Assembly (NCBI GenBank): GCA_046484585.1
Contig: JAWOIQ010000206.1
Span: forward strand, 1-29,918
Origin: JAGXFP01 sp046484585
GTDB taxonomy: Bacteria; Desulfobacterota; Desulfobulbia; Desulfobulbales; JAGXFP01
DNA length: 29,918 bases
Reading direction: 5' to 3'
The translations under genes were made by a program, and so were the position numbers. A model generated the notes under the pieces. That model saw only the letters and a list, made by a program, of their open reading frames with translations. It did no database searches and was not told where the DNA came from. Shown in pieces: positions 7,790 to 16,379 of this stretch (position 1 is the stretch's first letter; every line of letters starts with the position of its first letter).

Positions 7790-10225
7790 TCAGTAACGTT
7801 CGGCCGCCGTCCCTGCGGTACCATCCGCGATCAGGTAGCTGATCGCGGATGTCTGGTATGTTGTTGCAGGATCCAGGGCGTTCAAAGTCGCGGAGACCGA
7901 ATAGTCCATCGCACCATTATCGAGCAGGTCGATGGAGTCGTAGATCAGCCGACGGGTGTAGCGGCGGTTGTGAGCGACACCGGCCGGATCATGCACCAGA
8001 AGGTTGAAGTTGAAGGCGGCACCCATGTTGTCCTTGCCGTTCGCGGATATACCGATAGTCCAGTCCTGATTGTCAAAATAAGGATAGTCAGGTGTATAGT
8101 TGTACCCGTTGGCTGCCAAAAGCACCCGCAAGGCCTCAAGGGCCGCAAGATAACGCCCCTTATGGGGGGCGGTTTCACCGGCTACCAGATTATCCACCGT
8201 GAAGTCCGTGCCCAGCCACGAATGCGCGGCATTGGTGCCGGCACCCCGTTTTCCATGGCAGTTGACGCAGACCGGATTTAGGGCCAGGTCGCCGGGAGCG
8301 TACTCGGTGAACGGGCTGAGACTATGTGAACCGTCGTTGCTGCCGAAATGGCAGGTCACGCAGGGGCCATTGGTGTAGCTGCCCCTGACGGCATCGTCAT
8401 CGTAGGTGGGGGCGCCTGTGGCTTTGGCGGTCCCGTAGCCGAGATTCTGATGCAGGTCACCGGCGGTGAGCTCATAATCGCGACCCTCATATTCATAACC
8501 GCTGGTGGCGAACAAGGTCCCGCCGGCCGTCAGGTAGTGGGAGTTTATGAACCCGGTGGCCGAGAAGTCTTCCGTAGAGTTCTTGATGCTGTCGCCGTTT
8601 TCACGGCCGGTGTGACAGGCGAGGCAGACGTTGGCTCCCCGCGAATCGGGGAAAGTGGCGGAAGCGTTGTTGGAGTAGCTGACGGTCAGCGCCCCGGGAT
8701 CGCGCAGGTTGCCGGAGTTGTCACTATGGCATGCCCAGCAGTAGATTAATTCATTCTGCCCTGAGGAAACGGTTGCAGTAGAAGAAGTATGGGGCGCCCA
8801 GCCCACCAGATGGGAAAAATCGTTATTGACCGGATCGTAGATGATATCATTATCGGGATCAGCATCATTGAGGGTGATCATTGCATTAAGAAAATTTTTG
8901 GCTCCGGTGGCGGTATGACACCTCTGACATGGGCCGCGATCCGCGACGCCGTCAGCTTTATAGGTTTTATCCCAGTCATAATGAGGCAAGGAGCTGTCGG
9001 CGCCGTTAGCGCCGGCGGCCCTTACCTCGGCAATCTGCTCGATTGTAGAAGCGTACGTCTCCGCGGCAGCGGTTTCCTTGGCAACGCGGATCTTGCCGCC
9101 ATGTCCGGAAGAGGCCCATTGCTTGTTGATCGTGGCATCGGCGCCATGGACATTATGGCAGTCCCGGCAGGCTCGTGGGTTGGTCGGATCAATGGCATAG
9201 CCTTCGACGATAACAGTGGTTTGGTCGACGTTAGTGGAAACACCACCAGCGGCGGCAAGCGCTGCCTGATAGCTGGTGGCAGGATTGTCCCAGTGGGTTG
9301 AAGAGATTACCCGGTCCCAGCTGCCGGCATGGAAGATCAGCTCGCCGTTGGAGCCGTCTGGTGTCGCAGTGCCGGGAATCTGCTGAATGCCCTCAGTATC
9401 AATAATCTGGGCGTCATGGCGCTGATGGCAGTTGGTGCAGGTGTTGTATTCGGCTGAACCTGACTCCGTGGCCTCTTCAAGCAACAGACTGTTGTTGTGC
9501 GGGTCATGGCAGGTCCGGCACTGAATGTTGTTTGCTTCGGGGACCGGCAGGGCATTGGTTAAAGTCTCTACGGTATCATCGGCCTTATAGAGTATGGCGC
9601 CTTCGTCGGTGTGGCACTTAACACAAACGGCTGTATTTCGTACGGTTCCGGTGAGGTGTTTTGAGTCAATGTAATCCTCGACAATATTGTCGGCTTCGGG
9701 GTGGTAAGTATTGTGGAAAAAGTCGGAATTATGACATTGGCCGCATCTATTGTAGTCTGGGGTCACATAGGGAACGGGAATTCCTGTAGTGTCTGTGATA
9801 TGGTTGCCGCCGCCGCCGTGGCAGGTTTCACAGGTAACCGCCGCCAAGCCTGCCAAGGGGATGTACTCTTCGGCGGGTGGCGGATCCGGCGCAAACGGGC
9901 CACCGGGTTCAATTAAGTTTTCAAGGGAACGGCCGTCACCCAAGGGATCATGGCATTCCAAGCAGTCTCCGGAATCGGCGTCGATGTGGGTACTGTGAAT
10001 AACATGATTGCCGGCCAGATAATCACTTATGACCTGGGGACTCGCATCAGTACTCAGGTCGGCATCACCATGGCAGCCGATGCAGTTTCCCGCCCCGACC
10101 AGGGAAGCCCCGGCGGCCGAAGAGGCCTGGTCGTCCCTGGCATCGAAATCGGTACTGCAAGCCCAAAGTGACATAGCCAACAACAGAGAGGCGGCCAACA
10201 GGATCACTTTTTTACCAAACATCAT
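7790..10225 (-). CDS. Outer-membrane 13-heme c-type cytochrome lipoprotein
   Basis: The 811-aa protein has a signal peptide ending in a lipobox-like LWAC (Cys23), pointing to a lipid anchor. Thirteen CXXCH sites are visible, at residues about 48, 88, 132, 161, 201, 236, 263, 353, 433, 496, 534, 622 and 653. The last ~155 residues have no heme site but contain a conserved-looking tail (MGAAFNFNLLVHDP, RRLIYDSIDLLDNG) like that of other large Geobacter-type cytochromes. By position and anchoring it is the likely surface-exposed terminal cytochrome (MtrC/OmcA role) of the porin-cytochrome conduit, although its sequence is not MtrC-like. AGGAGG lies 5 bases before the ATG at 10225. The 191 bp separating it from the upstream gene could hold an internal promoter or processing site. 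Confidence 0.95.
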   Translation of the reverse strand: MMFGKKVILLAASLLLAMSLWACSTDFDARDDQASSAAGASLVGAGNCIGCHGDADLSTDASPQVISDYLAGNHVIHSTHIDADSGDCLECHDPLGDGRSLENLIEPGGPFAPDPPPAEEYIPLAGLAAVTCETCHGGGGNHITDTTGIPVPYVTPDYNRCGQCHNSDFFHNTYHPEADNIVEDYIDSKHLTGTVRNTAVCVKCHTDEGAILYKADDTVETLTNALPVPEANNIQCRTCHDPHNNSLLLEEATESGSAEYNTCTNCHQRHDAQIIDTEGIQQIPGTATPDGSNGELIFHAGSWDRVISSTHWDNPATSYQAALAAAGGVSTNVDQTTVIVEGYAIDPTNPRACRDCHNVHGADATINKQWASSGHGGKIRVAKETAAAETYASTIEQIAEVRAAGANGADSSLPHYDWDKTYKADGVADRGPCQRCHTATGAKNFLNAMITLNDADPDNDIIYDPVNNDFSHLVGWAPHTSSTATVSSGQNELIYCWACHSDNSGNLRDPGALTVSYSNNASATFPDSRGANVCLACHTGRENGDSIKNSTEDFSATGFINSHYLTAGGTLFATSGYEYEGRDYELTAGDLHQNLGYGTAKATGAPTYDDDAVRGSYTNGPCVTCHFGSNDGSHSLSPFTEYAPGDLALNPVCVNCHGKRGAGTNAAHSWLGTDFTVDNLVAGETAPHKGRYLAALEALRVLLAANGYNYTPDYPYFDNQDWTIGISANGKDNMGAAFNFNLLVHDPAGVAHNRRYTRRLIYDSIDLLDNGAMDYSVSATLNALDPATTYQTSAISYLIADGTAGTAAERY

Positions 10226-10416
10226 AACTTCCTCCTTTCACGGCCAAGCCGGTTTACGGGACTGTGCGGCCATTCATCCTTCCAGATATTTCTGCGATAA
10301 AATTGATGATATTAAAATTAAAGCCTTGTCAGGGGCCAACCGTTCGTGACGCGCCGATTGACAAGCGACGGCTCGGAAACATGCCTATGAAAGCAAGATG
10401 AAATTTTATAAAAAAG

Positions 10417-11322
10417 CTATTTCACCAACTTGGCGGTGCCGAGCAGTTCAAAGGGGACACTGAAACCAAGTTCCTTGGCCTCCTTGAGGTTGATGGTCAT
10501 CTCGGCCTCCGGGTTTTTATCGGGCGGGATGTCGTTGGGGCTTTTCCCATCCAGGATTGCCGCCACCATTTTCGCGGTCCCCTTGCCCTGATGTTCCGGG
10601 TTTGCCGACAACGAAATAAGCACGCCCAGTTCACAGGTGCCGCTCAGGACCGAGGCGCTGGCGATTTTCTTGGCGCGGGCGCTTGTTATGATGGCTTCGA
10701 GGTTTTCTTTTTGATTGATAGTCGCGGCTCCGGTCAAAAAGACCGCATCGACATCGGGAAGGGCAAAAGAGCTCTTATCGTGCGCATCTATTTTGATAAC
10801 TTCGGCTCCCGCTTTAACGGCCAGGGCGGCTGCTTCTTCCATCTGCATTATCGAGCCCTGCTCTTCCTTGGCATAGAGAATCGCCAGTTTAGAAAACCCG
10901 GAGATTTTTTTAAGATTGTCAATCAGGCTATCCAGTGGAATGGTCGATTCCATGCCGGTCACCTTGCCGGCAATCCCGCATCCTTCCGGTTTGTAAGCGC
11001 CGCTGTATACCATCGGCACATCTTCGTTTTCGCTGCCGACACAGATCGCCGTAGCCGAACCGTAGGCGACAATAACTTCTGATCCCAGGATAACCAGTTT
11101 ACGGGTGGCATTGCTCCAGGCACGCACGGTCGGTGAAGGTCGTTGGAGTATAACATCGGTATTAGCGTTCAGGCTTTGCAACTCCCGGGTCATGGTGTCG
11201 TGGATCTCCACATAATAAGGGATGTCTTTTGCCGGCATTAAAGCACCGACTGTCTCCGCCATGGCAACCTGATGCATACTGGCGAAGAGCAGAACGGCTG
11301 CACCAAGAAGAAGTTTTATCAT
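10417..11322 (-). CDS. Periplasmic ABC-type substrate-binding protein, TrpX/ABC_sub_bind family
   Basis: The 301-aa protein has a signal peptide (cleavage near VAMAE). Its two-lobed fold is evident from AILYAKEEQGS, VDAVFLTGAATINQ, ASVLSGTCELGVLISLSANP and a C-terminal EMTINLKEAKELGFSVP. This pattern is typical of the TrpX-like solute-binding family, whose known members bind aromatic amino acids and similar small ligands. No permease or ATPase gene is adjacent. It lies 34 bp downstream of the porin gene and in the same direction, so it is probably co-transcribed with the conduit. It could sense or deliver a ligand, or be a family member recruited for another role; the ligand is unknown. Confidence 0.88.
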   Translation of the reverse strand: MIKLLLGAAVLLFASMHQVAMAETVGALMPAKDIPYYVEIHDTMTRELQSLNANTDVILQRPSPTVRAWSNATRKLVILGSEVIVAYGSATAICVGSENEDVPMVYSGAYKPEGCGIAGKVTGMESTIPLDSLIDNLKKISGFSKLAILYAKEEQGSIMQMEEAAALAVKAGAEVIKIDAHDKSSFALPDVDAVFLTGAATINQKENLEAIITSARAKKIASASVLSGTCELGVLISLSANPEHQGKGTAKMVAAILDGKSPNDIPPDKNPEAEMTINLKEAKELGFSVPFELLGTAKLVK

Positions 11323-11356
11323 GGCCTGTTCATCCTTAGCGTGGATTTGATCTAGC

Positions 11357-13339
11357 TCACATAACCTTGGTTAACTTCAGCAGACCGCCCAGGAATTCGC
11401 CATCCGCCGGATTGTCGATTGAGTCGTCCCTCCAATCGGTGTAGCGAAGATTCAGGCCGATACCCCAACCATGGTCGAGGTCTAAATCGGTATCGAGACG
11501 CACATTGATCTCCTCGGTGCGCACCCTGGAAAACTGGGCGACTTCGACCGTGTTGAAACTGCCGGTCGAAGCGATAAAGGGATGACTGGGGTAGTAATTG
11601 CCGTCGCTTGTGGTGTAGTCGACCGAACAGTTGACGGCCAGCACCTCGACGGGCATGTAGAGCAGGTTGAGTGCGTAGTTATGGGCGGTCTGTTCATTGG
11701 TGTAGCCGGAGTCGACTGCGGCGTTCCAGACTATATCCCGGCTTTCCTCGTCGGACAAATAGGTATAGGTGGGTGAAACAGTCAACTTGTCGGTGGGCAT
11801 AAAGGCGATGCTTAACAGATATCGCTGCCGCAGCGCTTCGGCCTCGTTGGCGTTGGTGATGCCGCCTCCCAATCGGTTGCTGTCTGTGTCTTCCCTGGCC
11901 ACATAAGCGTTGCCATAGGTCATGATTTTAGGGGTTATCGTCCAGGTCATCCCGAGATTGACCTGATTGGTCTGATCCGGCATGTTGTTTATCGAGTTCG
12001 GATTTAAGTCGGTCGAAACCCTGGTATGTGTAATCTTGGCGGTGGTCCTGACTTTCGGAATAACCCAGTTGCTCAGTCCAAGTTCATATTCGTCCTTGGT
12101 GGTTTTGGGAGGAGTACTCCAGTCCTGGGCGGATTGATCATCGACCTCTTTGATCTTTTTAGTGTATTGGAAATTAAGGTTTGTTTTTGGAATAAGAGAG
12201 TAGCGAATACTGAAAATGGCGGTGTCGGTATCAGACACAACGCCGGGATTGATGATATAAGTAGTGGTGTTTCCCTGCCAGTCGATCCCCGTAACCGTGT
12301 CGGGGGAGCTGGATTCATTTTCCTGGTGGCGAAACTTTGCGGTCATCGCCAGATAAGAGGCGGGCAGCCAGAATATCTCCCCGTAGCTCAAAGTGTTTTG
12401 CGCTTCGGCGCCGCTGTCTGTGTTTTCGCTTTTCAACTGCGAAAAAGTGGCAGCGGCAAAAATCCGGCCCGAATGGGAGGTATGGATCTTCAGGGTGTCG
12501 GTGGTTGCCTCAAGTTCCGGGGTGACGCCGTGCACGGAAGTGCCGCCCGTGTAATCGTAGGTGGGGGCGTCCACGTCGCTTTCGAAACTACGGTTTTTAT
12601 GGGAAAGGTCGAACTCGATCATTCCCAGGTGGGCGTTGGCGCCAATGGTGTACTCCAGTTTCTCCTGATCGACTTCACGGCTCTCGGTGGTTCTGAGTAG
12701 ATCTGAGTAGTAGGCGGAGCCGCCCAGAAAACGGGCCTGCCGGGTGCCTGCCCGCCTTACCGTCTCTCCGTTACCGTAAAGATGGAAGGGGAAATTGGGT
12801 GTTTTGAAGCGGAGTTTGTAGTTGTTGATGTCGGTGCGCACTCCGTAGTCGTCGATGCCCTGGTCGTTTATTTCGATTTCGGAGAAGGTGTTGTCGGTGG
12901 GAGTGAAATCGTAAATCGTGATATTGTCGAGGTTGTGATAAAGGCGGCGAGGCAAGACGCGGATCTGCACATAGTCCAGATATGAATAGCGAAAATCTCC
13001 GTACCATTCCTTGTCGTTAAAATAATCCAATTCCAGGTGGATGCGCTGGGGCAGTTTGGCCGTCTTTAAAAAGAAACCGCCGCTGGCCGAGCTTTCGCCA
13101 TAGTAGTACTCGCCGGCCTTGGCGGTTCCGACCCGCCCGTCTGCTTCGGGGAGGGGGGGGGATTGTTGGTCGGCGAAGCTTTCAATGACGGTGGTGTCGG
13201 TTTCCCGCGCCGAGCCGCCGACCCAGAATTTAAAGACGGTGTCCACTTCGTCGGCGATATCCTTATAATCCGCGAAACTGGCGGTAGCTCCCATCAGGAT
13301 CGCTAATACAATGGCTGAAAGTACGATTGGTTTTTTCAT
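11357..13339 (-). CDS. MtrB/PioB-type outer-membrane beta-barrel (decaheme-associated porin)
   Basis: The 660-aa protein has a signal peptide (cleavage near ASFADYK) followed by many alternating-residue beta strands rich in Tyr, Thr, Asp and Asn (e.g. YALNLLYMPVEVL, RYLLSIAFMPTDKL). That pattern, its length, and its start overlapping the decaheme cytochrome gene by ATGA all fit MtrB/PioB, the barrel that sheaths the periplasmic cytochrome through the outer membrane. It lacks the N-terminal CXXC of Shewanella MtrB and has only one Cys in the mature protein. The C-terminus ends in LTKVM rather than a terminal aromatic, which is unusual for a barrel. Codons near residue 60 contain a run of nine C (coding strand), a possible slippage site. 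Confidence 0.88.
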   Translation of the reverse strand: MKKPIVLSAIVLAILMGATASFADYKDIADEVDTVFKFWVGGSARETDTTVIESFADQQSPPLPEADGRVGTAKAGEYYYGESSASGGFFLKTAKLPQRIHLELDYFNDKEWYGDFRYSYLDYVQIRVLPRRLYHNLDNITIYDFTPTDNTFSEIEINDQGIDDYGVRTDINNYKLRFKTPNFPFHLYGNGETVRRAGTRQARFLGGSAYYSDLLRTTESREVDQEKLEYTIGANAHLGMIEFDLSHKNRSFESDVDAPTYDYTGGTSVHGVTPELEATTDTLKIHTSHSGRIFAAATFSQLKSENTDSGAEAQNTLSYGEIFWLPASYLAMTAKFRHQENESSSPDTVTGIDWQGNTTTYIINPGVVSDTDTAIFSIRYSLIPKTNLNFQYTKKIKEVDDQSAQDWSTPPKTTKDEYELGLSNWVIPKVRTTAKITHTRVSTDLNPNSINNMPDQTNQVNLGMTWTITPKIMTYGNAYVAREDTDSNRLGGGITNANEAEALRQRYLLSIAFMPTDKLTVSPTYTYLSDEESRDIVWNAAVDSGYTNEQTAHNYALNLLYMPVEVLAVNCSVDYTTSDGNYYPSHPFIASTGSFNTVEVAQFSRVRTEEINVRLDTDLDLDHGWGIGLNLRYTDWRDDSIDNPADGEFLGGLLKLTKVM

Positions 13340-14352
13340 CGCGTCAGAGTCCCCCCACTGGTTGGAACCGTGCTTGCCCCCGGTGTGTCACTGCCGTGAA
13401 TCATCGAGTGGCAATCCGTACATCTGGTGTTGAACATGCTTTTTGCGGCAACCGTATCATCCGATGAGTGTTGCGGATGACATTGCCTGCAAAGAAAAGG
13501 CTCCCGGAGTTTCAGGAGATTATTGTTGGTCGAGCCGTGCGGGGAGTGGCAGTTGGAACATTTGTCGGTGACATCGCCATGCTCGAAGAGAAAAGGTCCG
13601 GTCTTTTCGGTATGGCAGCGTCCGCAGGTCTCTTTTTCGTTGATTTCATTTAGTTGATCGGGATTCGCCGTGCCATGGGGGTCGTGGCAGTCGACACAGT
13701 ACATTTTGGCTTCCCTGATGGGATGATGGCTCGGCAGGGAGAATTGGGCTTTCAATTCGATATGGCAGGAGAAGCACAAACCGGGAACGTCCCGGGGCGG
13801 GGTAATCAGATCGGCCCCGGCATGGAGCGGGTGGCAGTTCGAACAGGATACGCCGTTAAAAACATGGACGCTGGCATTCCAGTTATGGATATTAAAGGTC
13901 GCGTTGGTTGTATGGCATTTCAGGCAGATCAGGGAGAGGGCGCCGGCCGGCAGGGTATTGTAATCGATCAGGTTATCCCGGTGGGCTTCGATGATCTCCT
14001 GTCTGTTTTTATCCACGTCAAGACCGGCGATTTCCTCCATCAGTTCACTGCCGGGGCCGTGACATGACTCGCAGTCGACTATTTTCATGCCATGGGAGGA
14101 TTGTTCGAGTTGATCGCCCATGGTGCTCGATTTGAAATCGAGGGCTAATTTGTCATGGGTATGACATCCCTTAAGGCAGTTTTCGTTGCCGATATAGTCC
14201 GAGGTAAGTTTGCCGAGGAGCATTTTTTCATACTCCTGAACGGGAATTATGGGATTGTCTTCCTTGAGCTTGCCCGTACAACCGCCGGTGAAAGCGATTG
14301 CCAGCAAGACGCCGAGCAGCACCCCCTTCACAAGAATTGTTCTTAGGTTCAT
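13336..14352 (-). CDS. Periplasmic decaheme c-type cytochrome, MtrA/DmsE/PioA type
   Basis: The 338-aa protein has an N-terminal signal with a possible lipobox (FTGGC, Cys25). It has nine CXXCH sites (residues about 94, 143, 170, 193, 219, 243, 265, 288 and 311) plus one CX3CH site, CLKGCH at 59-64, giving ten hemes. Length, heme number and the neighbouring barrel gene are those of the MtrA family, which accepts electrons from the inner-membrane quinol side and carries them through the barrel. The CX3CH at the first site is unusual; standard cytochrome maturation recognises CXXCH. A possible lipid anchor would also differ from soluble MtrA. First gene of the minus-strand operon, with AAGGAG just upstream. 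Confidence 0.95.
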   Translation of the reverse strand: MNLRTILVKGVLLGVLLAIAFTGGCTGKLKEDNPIIPVQEYEKMLLGKLTSDYIGNENCLKGCHTHDKLALDFKSSTMGDQLEQSSHGMKIVDCESCHGPGSELMEEIAGLDVDKNRQEIIEAHRDNLIDYNTLPAGALSLICLKCHTTNATFNIHNWNASVHVFNGVSCSNCHPLHAGADLITPPRDVPGLCFSCHIELKAQFSLPSHHPIREAKMYCVDCHDPHGTANPDQLNEINEKETCGRCHTEKTGPFLFEHGDVTDKCSNCHSPHGSTNNNLLKLREPFLCRQCHPQHSSDDTVAAKSMFNTRCTDCHSMIHGSDTPGASTVPTSGGTLTR

Positions 14353-14600
14353 TCCGTTCTCCTTCCCCTTGAGATTCGCCGATTAAACTTGCAGAAGAGA
14401 TGCTTTAAATGTCAAAATAACAGATAGATTTTTTTGTGCTAGCCTATATTTGGTGTTATATAGCAAGAAAATATAATTAATCCAAGATATTAATAAGGAT
14501 ATGGGAGAAGGAAAGTAAAAAATAAAAGAAGGCTGAATTATTTTTGCATCTTAATTATCTTCCTAATTGGTAAGTTACATAAAAATAAAGAGGTCACCAG
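14353..14600. promoter_or_regulatory. AT-rich divergent intergenic region between the cytochrome operon and the Sel1 gene
   Basis: This 248-bp stretch is far more AT-rich than its flanks and must hold the promoters for both directions. On the minus strand, TTGGAT (14485-14480) and TATATA (14462-14457) are 17 bp apart and form a weak candidate promoter for the cytochrome operon. Another TTGACA lies closer to the gene, in TTTTGACATTT on the minus strand, but has no good -10 partner. No clear operator was found. Confidence 0.35.
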
Positions 14601-16262
14601 ATGCCCGAAACTTGCAAACAGGGAAATTTCGTATTGATGCCGCGTCTTATCCTGGTTCTTGCGGCTGCTTTTTGGATCCTGGTTGGGTCGGCCGAAGCCG
14701 TCCGGGCCGACAAATATGCCGGGCTGCCCTTTAATTCGGTTATCTCCGCGGCCGAATCAGGAGATGTCGAGGCCCAGTATTATCTGGCGAAATCCTATGA
14801 GGAAGGAGCCGGGGTGGCGAAAAGTATCGCCAACGCGGTCAAATGGTATCATCAGGCTGCGACCATGGGGCATGTCGAGGCCCAATATGAATTTGCCACG
14901 GCTCTAGATGGTAATCCCGATGCCGCTTTTCTGATCGGCAAGATGTATCGTGACGGCGCCGGCGTCGAGAAAAACCTGCCTGCGGCGGTGCGGCTCTTCG
15001 AGCAGGCGGCGGACCTGGGCCATGCCGAAGCGCAATACGCTCTCGGTTCCCTTTATGCATCGGGTTCGGGGGTTGAGCAGGATAATGGCGAAACACTCAG
15101 GTTGTGGAAGAAGGCCGCTTCCCAGGGACATGAGAAGGCGAAGGCCGATCTAGCCGATAAATTCAATACTGTCGTGGCTTTCGAGGCGGGAGCTGCCGAC
15201 GATGAACGCTTGGTCGCAGGTGGCGGTGACGAACTCGCAGCTGTTAAAAGATCCGCCGAAGGGGGGAACGCCGAAGCCCAGTACAAGCTCGCTAAACTTT
15301 ACGAGGCCGGGGAAGATGCCTCCAAAGGCGCCACCGAGGCGATCAGCTGGTATCAGAAGGCGGCCTCCCAGGGGCATGTCGAGGCCCAGTATGCCTTTGC
15401 CGGGGCTTTGAGTCAGGAGCATCCCCATGCGGTTTTTTTGATGGGGCAGATGTACAAGGAAGGTGAAGGCGTTCAGCAAAATGATTCCGAAGCTCTTAAG
15501 CGTTTTGAACAGGCGGCCGCGAAGGGCCATGCCGAGGCGCAATATCTTCTCGGCCTTATGTATGCCGCGGGCAACGGGGTTGACAAGAACACGACCGAGG
15601 CAAACAAATGGTGGAAAATGGCCGCGAAACAAGGTCATGCGCGAGCCGGGGCCGCTCTGGAGCTGGGACTTGTCCTCAAGGCCGCCGAGGCGGGCGATGC
15701 CGAAGCCCAGTATAAACTTGCAGGATTTTACGAGAAAGGAACAGGAGTCGATAAGAACGCGGCCAAGGCCTTTGCCTGGCACAAGAGCGCGGCCGAACAG
15801 GGACATGCCGAGGCCCGGTTTGAAACCGGTAAGAATTACGCCCAAGGCGACGGCGCCTCCCAATCCATGGATGAAGCCGCTAAATTTTACGGGTTGGCGG
15901 CCGGGCAGGGCCATGTAGAAGCGCAGTACAGGCTTGGTTACATGTATGAAACCGGAGAAGGCGTGAAAAGGGATTATGGTGCAGCCGTGAAGTTATATAC
16001 AGAGGCGGCGCAAAAGGGTAATGTTGGCGCCCAGTACCGTTTGGGGTTTTTAATGAGTAGCGGAAGAGGGACCAAGAAAAGCTACTCTGAAGCGGTTAAA
16101 TGGTGGAAGGCCGCCTCCGAAAAAGGCAACTCCATGGCCGCTTTTTTTCTGGGGTACATGTATGAAACCGGTTCCGGTGTCAAAATGAATCCGGCCTCGG
16201 TCAAGAAACATTACGGTCGGGCGGCCGAGAAGGGCAACGTTTTTGCCAGACAGGCGATGTGA
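14601..16262 (+). CDS. Exported Sel1-repeat protein
   Basis: The 553-aa protein has a signal peptide (LILVLAAAFWILVGSAEAVRA) and then about a dozen Sel1-like repeats of ~36 residues. Typical motifs are GHVEAQY, LGYMYETGEGV and AVKWYHQAA. Sel1 repeats form helical solenoids that scaffold protein complexes, often in the envelope or in secretion and signalling. The ATG at 14601 has GAGGT 7 bases upstream; a second ATG at 14637 would shorten the signal n-region. Repeats fall into larger related blocks (about residues 47-195, 215-365 and 366-553), each opening with a DAEAQYKLA-like unit. The first two blocks share a variant repeat with a PDAAFLIGKMY / PHAVFLMGQMY signature. Transcribed divergently from the cytochrome operon. 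Confidence 0.93.
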   Translation: MPETCKQGNFVLMPRLILVLAAAFWILVGSAEAVRADKYAGLPFNSVISAAESGDVEAQYYLAKSYEEGAGVAKSIANAVKWYHQAATMGHVEAQYEFATALDGNPDAAFLIGKMYRDGAGVEKNLPAAVRLFEQAADLGHAEAQYALGSLYASGSGVEQDNGETLRLWKKAASQGHEKAKADLADKFNTVVAFEAGAADDERLVAGGGDELAAVKRSAEGGNAEAQYKLAKLYEAGEDASKGATEAISWYQKAASQGHVEAQYAFAGALSQEHPHAVFLMGQMYKEGEGVQQNDSEALKRFEQAAAKGHAEAQYLLGLMYAAGNGVDKNTTEANKWWKMAAKQGHARAGAALELGLVLKAAEAGDAEAQYKLAGFYEKGTGVDKNAAKAFAWHKSAAEQGHAEARFETGKNYAQGDGASQSMDEAAKFYGLAAGQGHVEAQYRLGYMYETGEGVKRDYGAAVKLYTEAAQKGNVGAQYRLGFLMSSGRGTKKSYSEAVKWWKAASEKGNSMAAFFLGYMYETGSGVKMNPASVKKHYGRAAEKGNVFARQAM

Positions 16263-16270
16263 TCCTCGGG

Positions 16271-16314
16271 GATGCACTCAAAAAACGAGACATTGTTTTG
16301 AGCTCAGGTGCATC
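16271..16314. other. Imperfect hairpin after the Sel1 gene
   Basis: GATGCAC (16271-16277) pairs with GTGCATC (16308-16314), and TCAAAA (16278-16283) with TTTTGA (16296-16301), with a 6-base bulge on one side. It sits just past the Sel1 stop and before the convergent coiled-coil gene. It could slow or end transcription, but no T-run follows. Confidence 0.35.
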
Positions 16315-16379
16315 GGAGGGGGAAAATGGGGAGTCTAGCTGTTCGGCTATGCTGCCCTCCTGATAAATCAGGAACAGGG

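Noticed and set aside
15150..15914. 254-codon frame antisense to the Sel1 gene
   Set aside because: Periodic shadow of the Sel1 repeats.
14601..16262. Possible CRISPR-like regular repeats
   Set aside because: The ~108-bp periodicity comes from Sel1 codons in one long frame; no short identical repeats with unique spacers.
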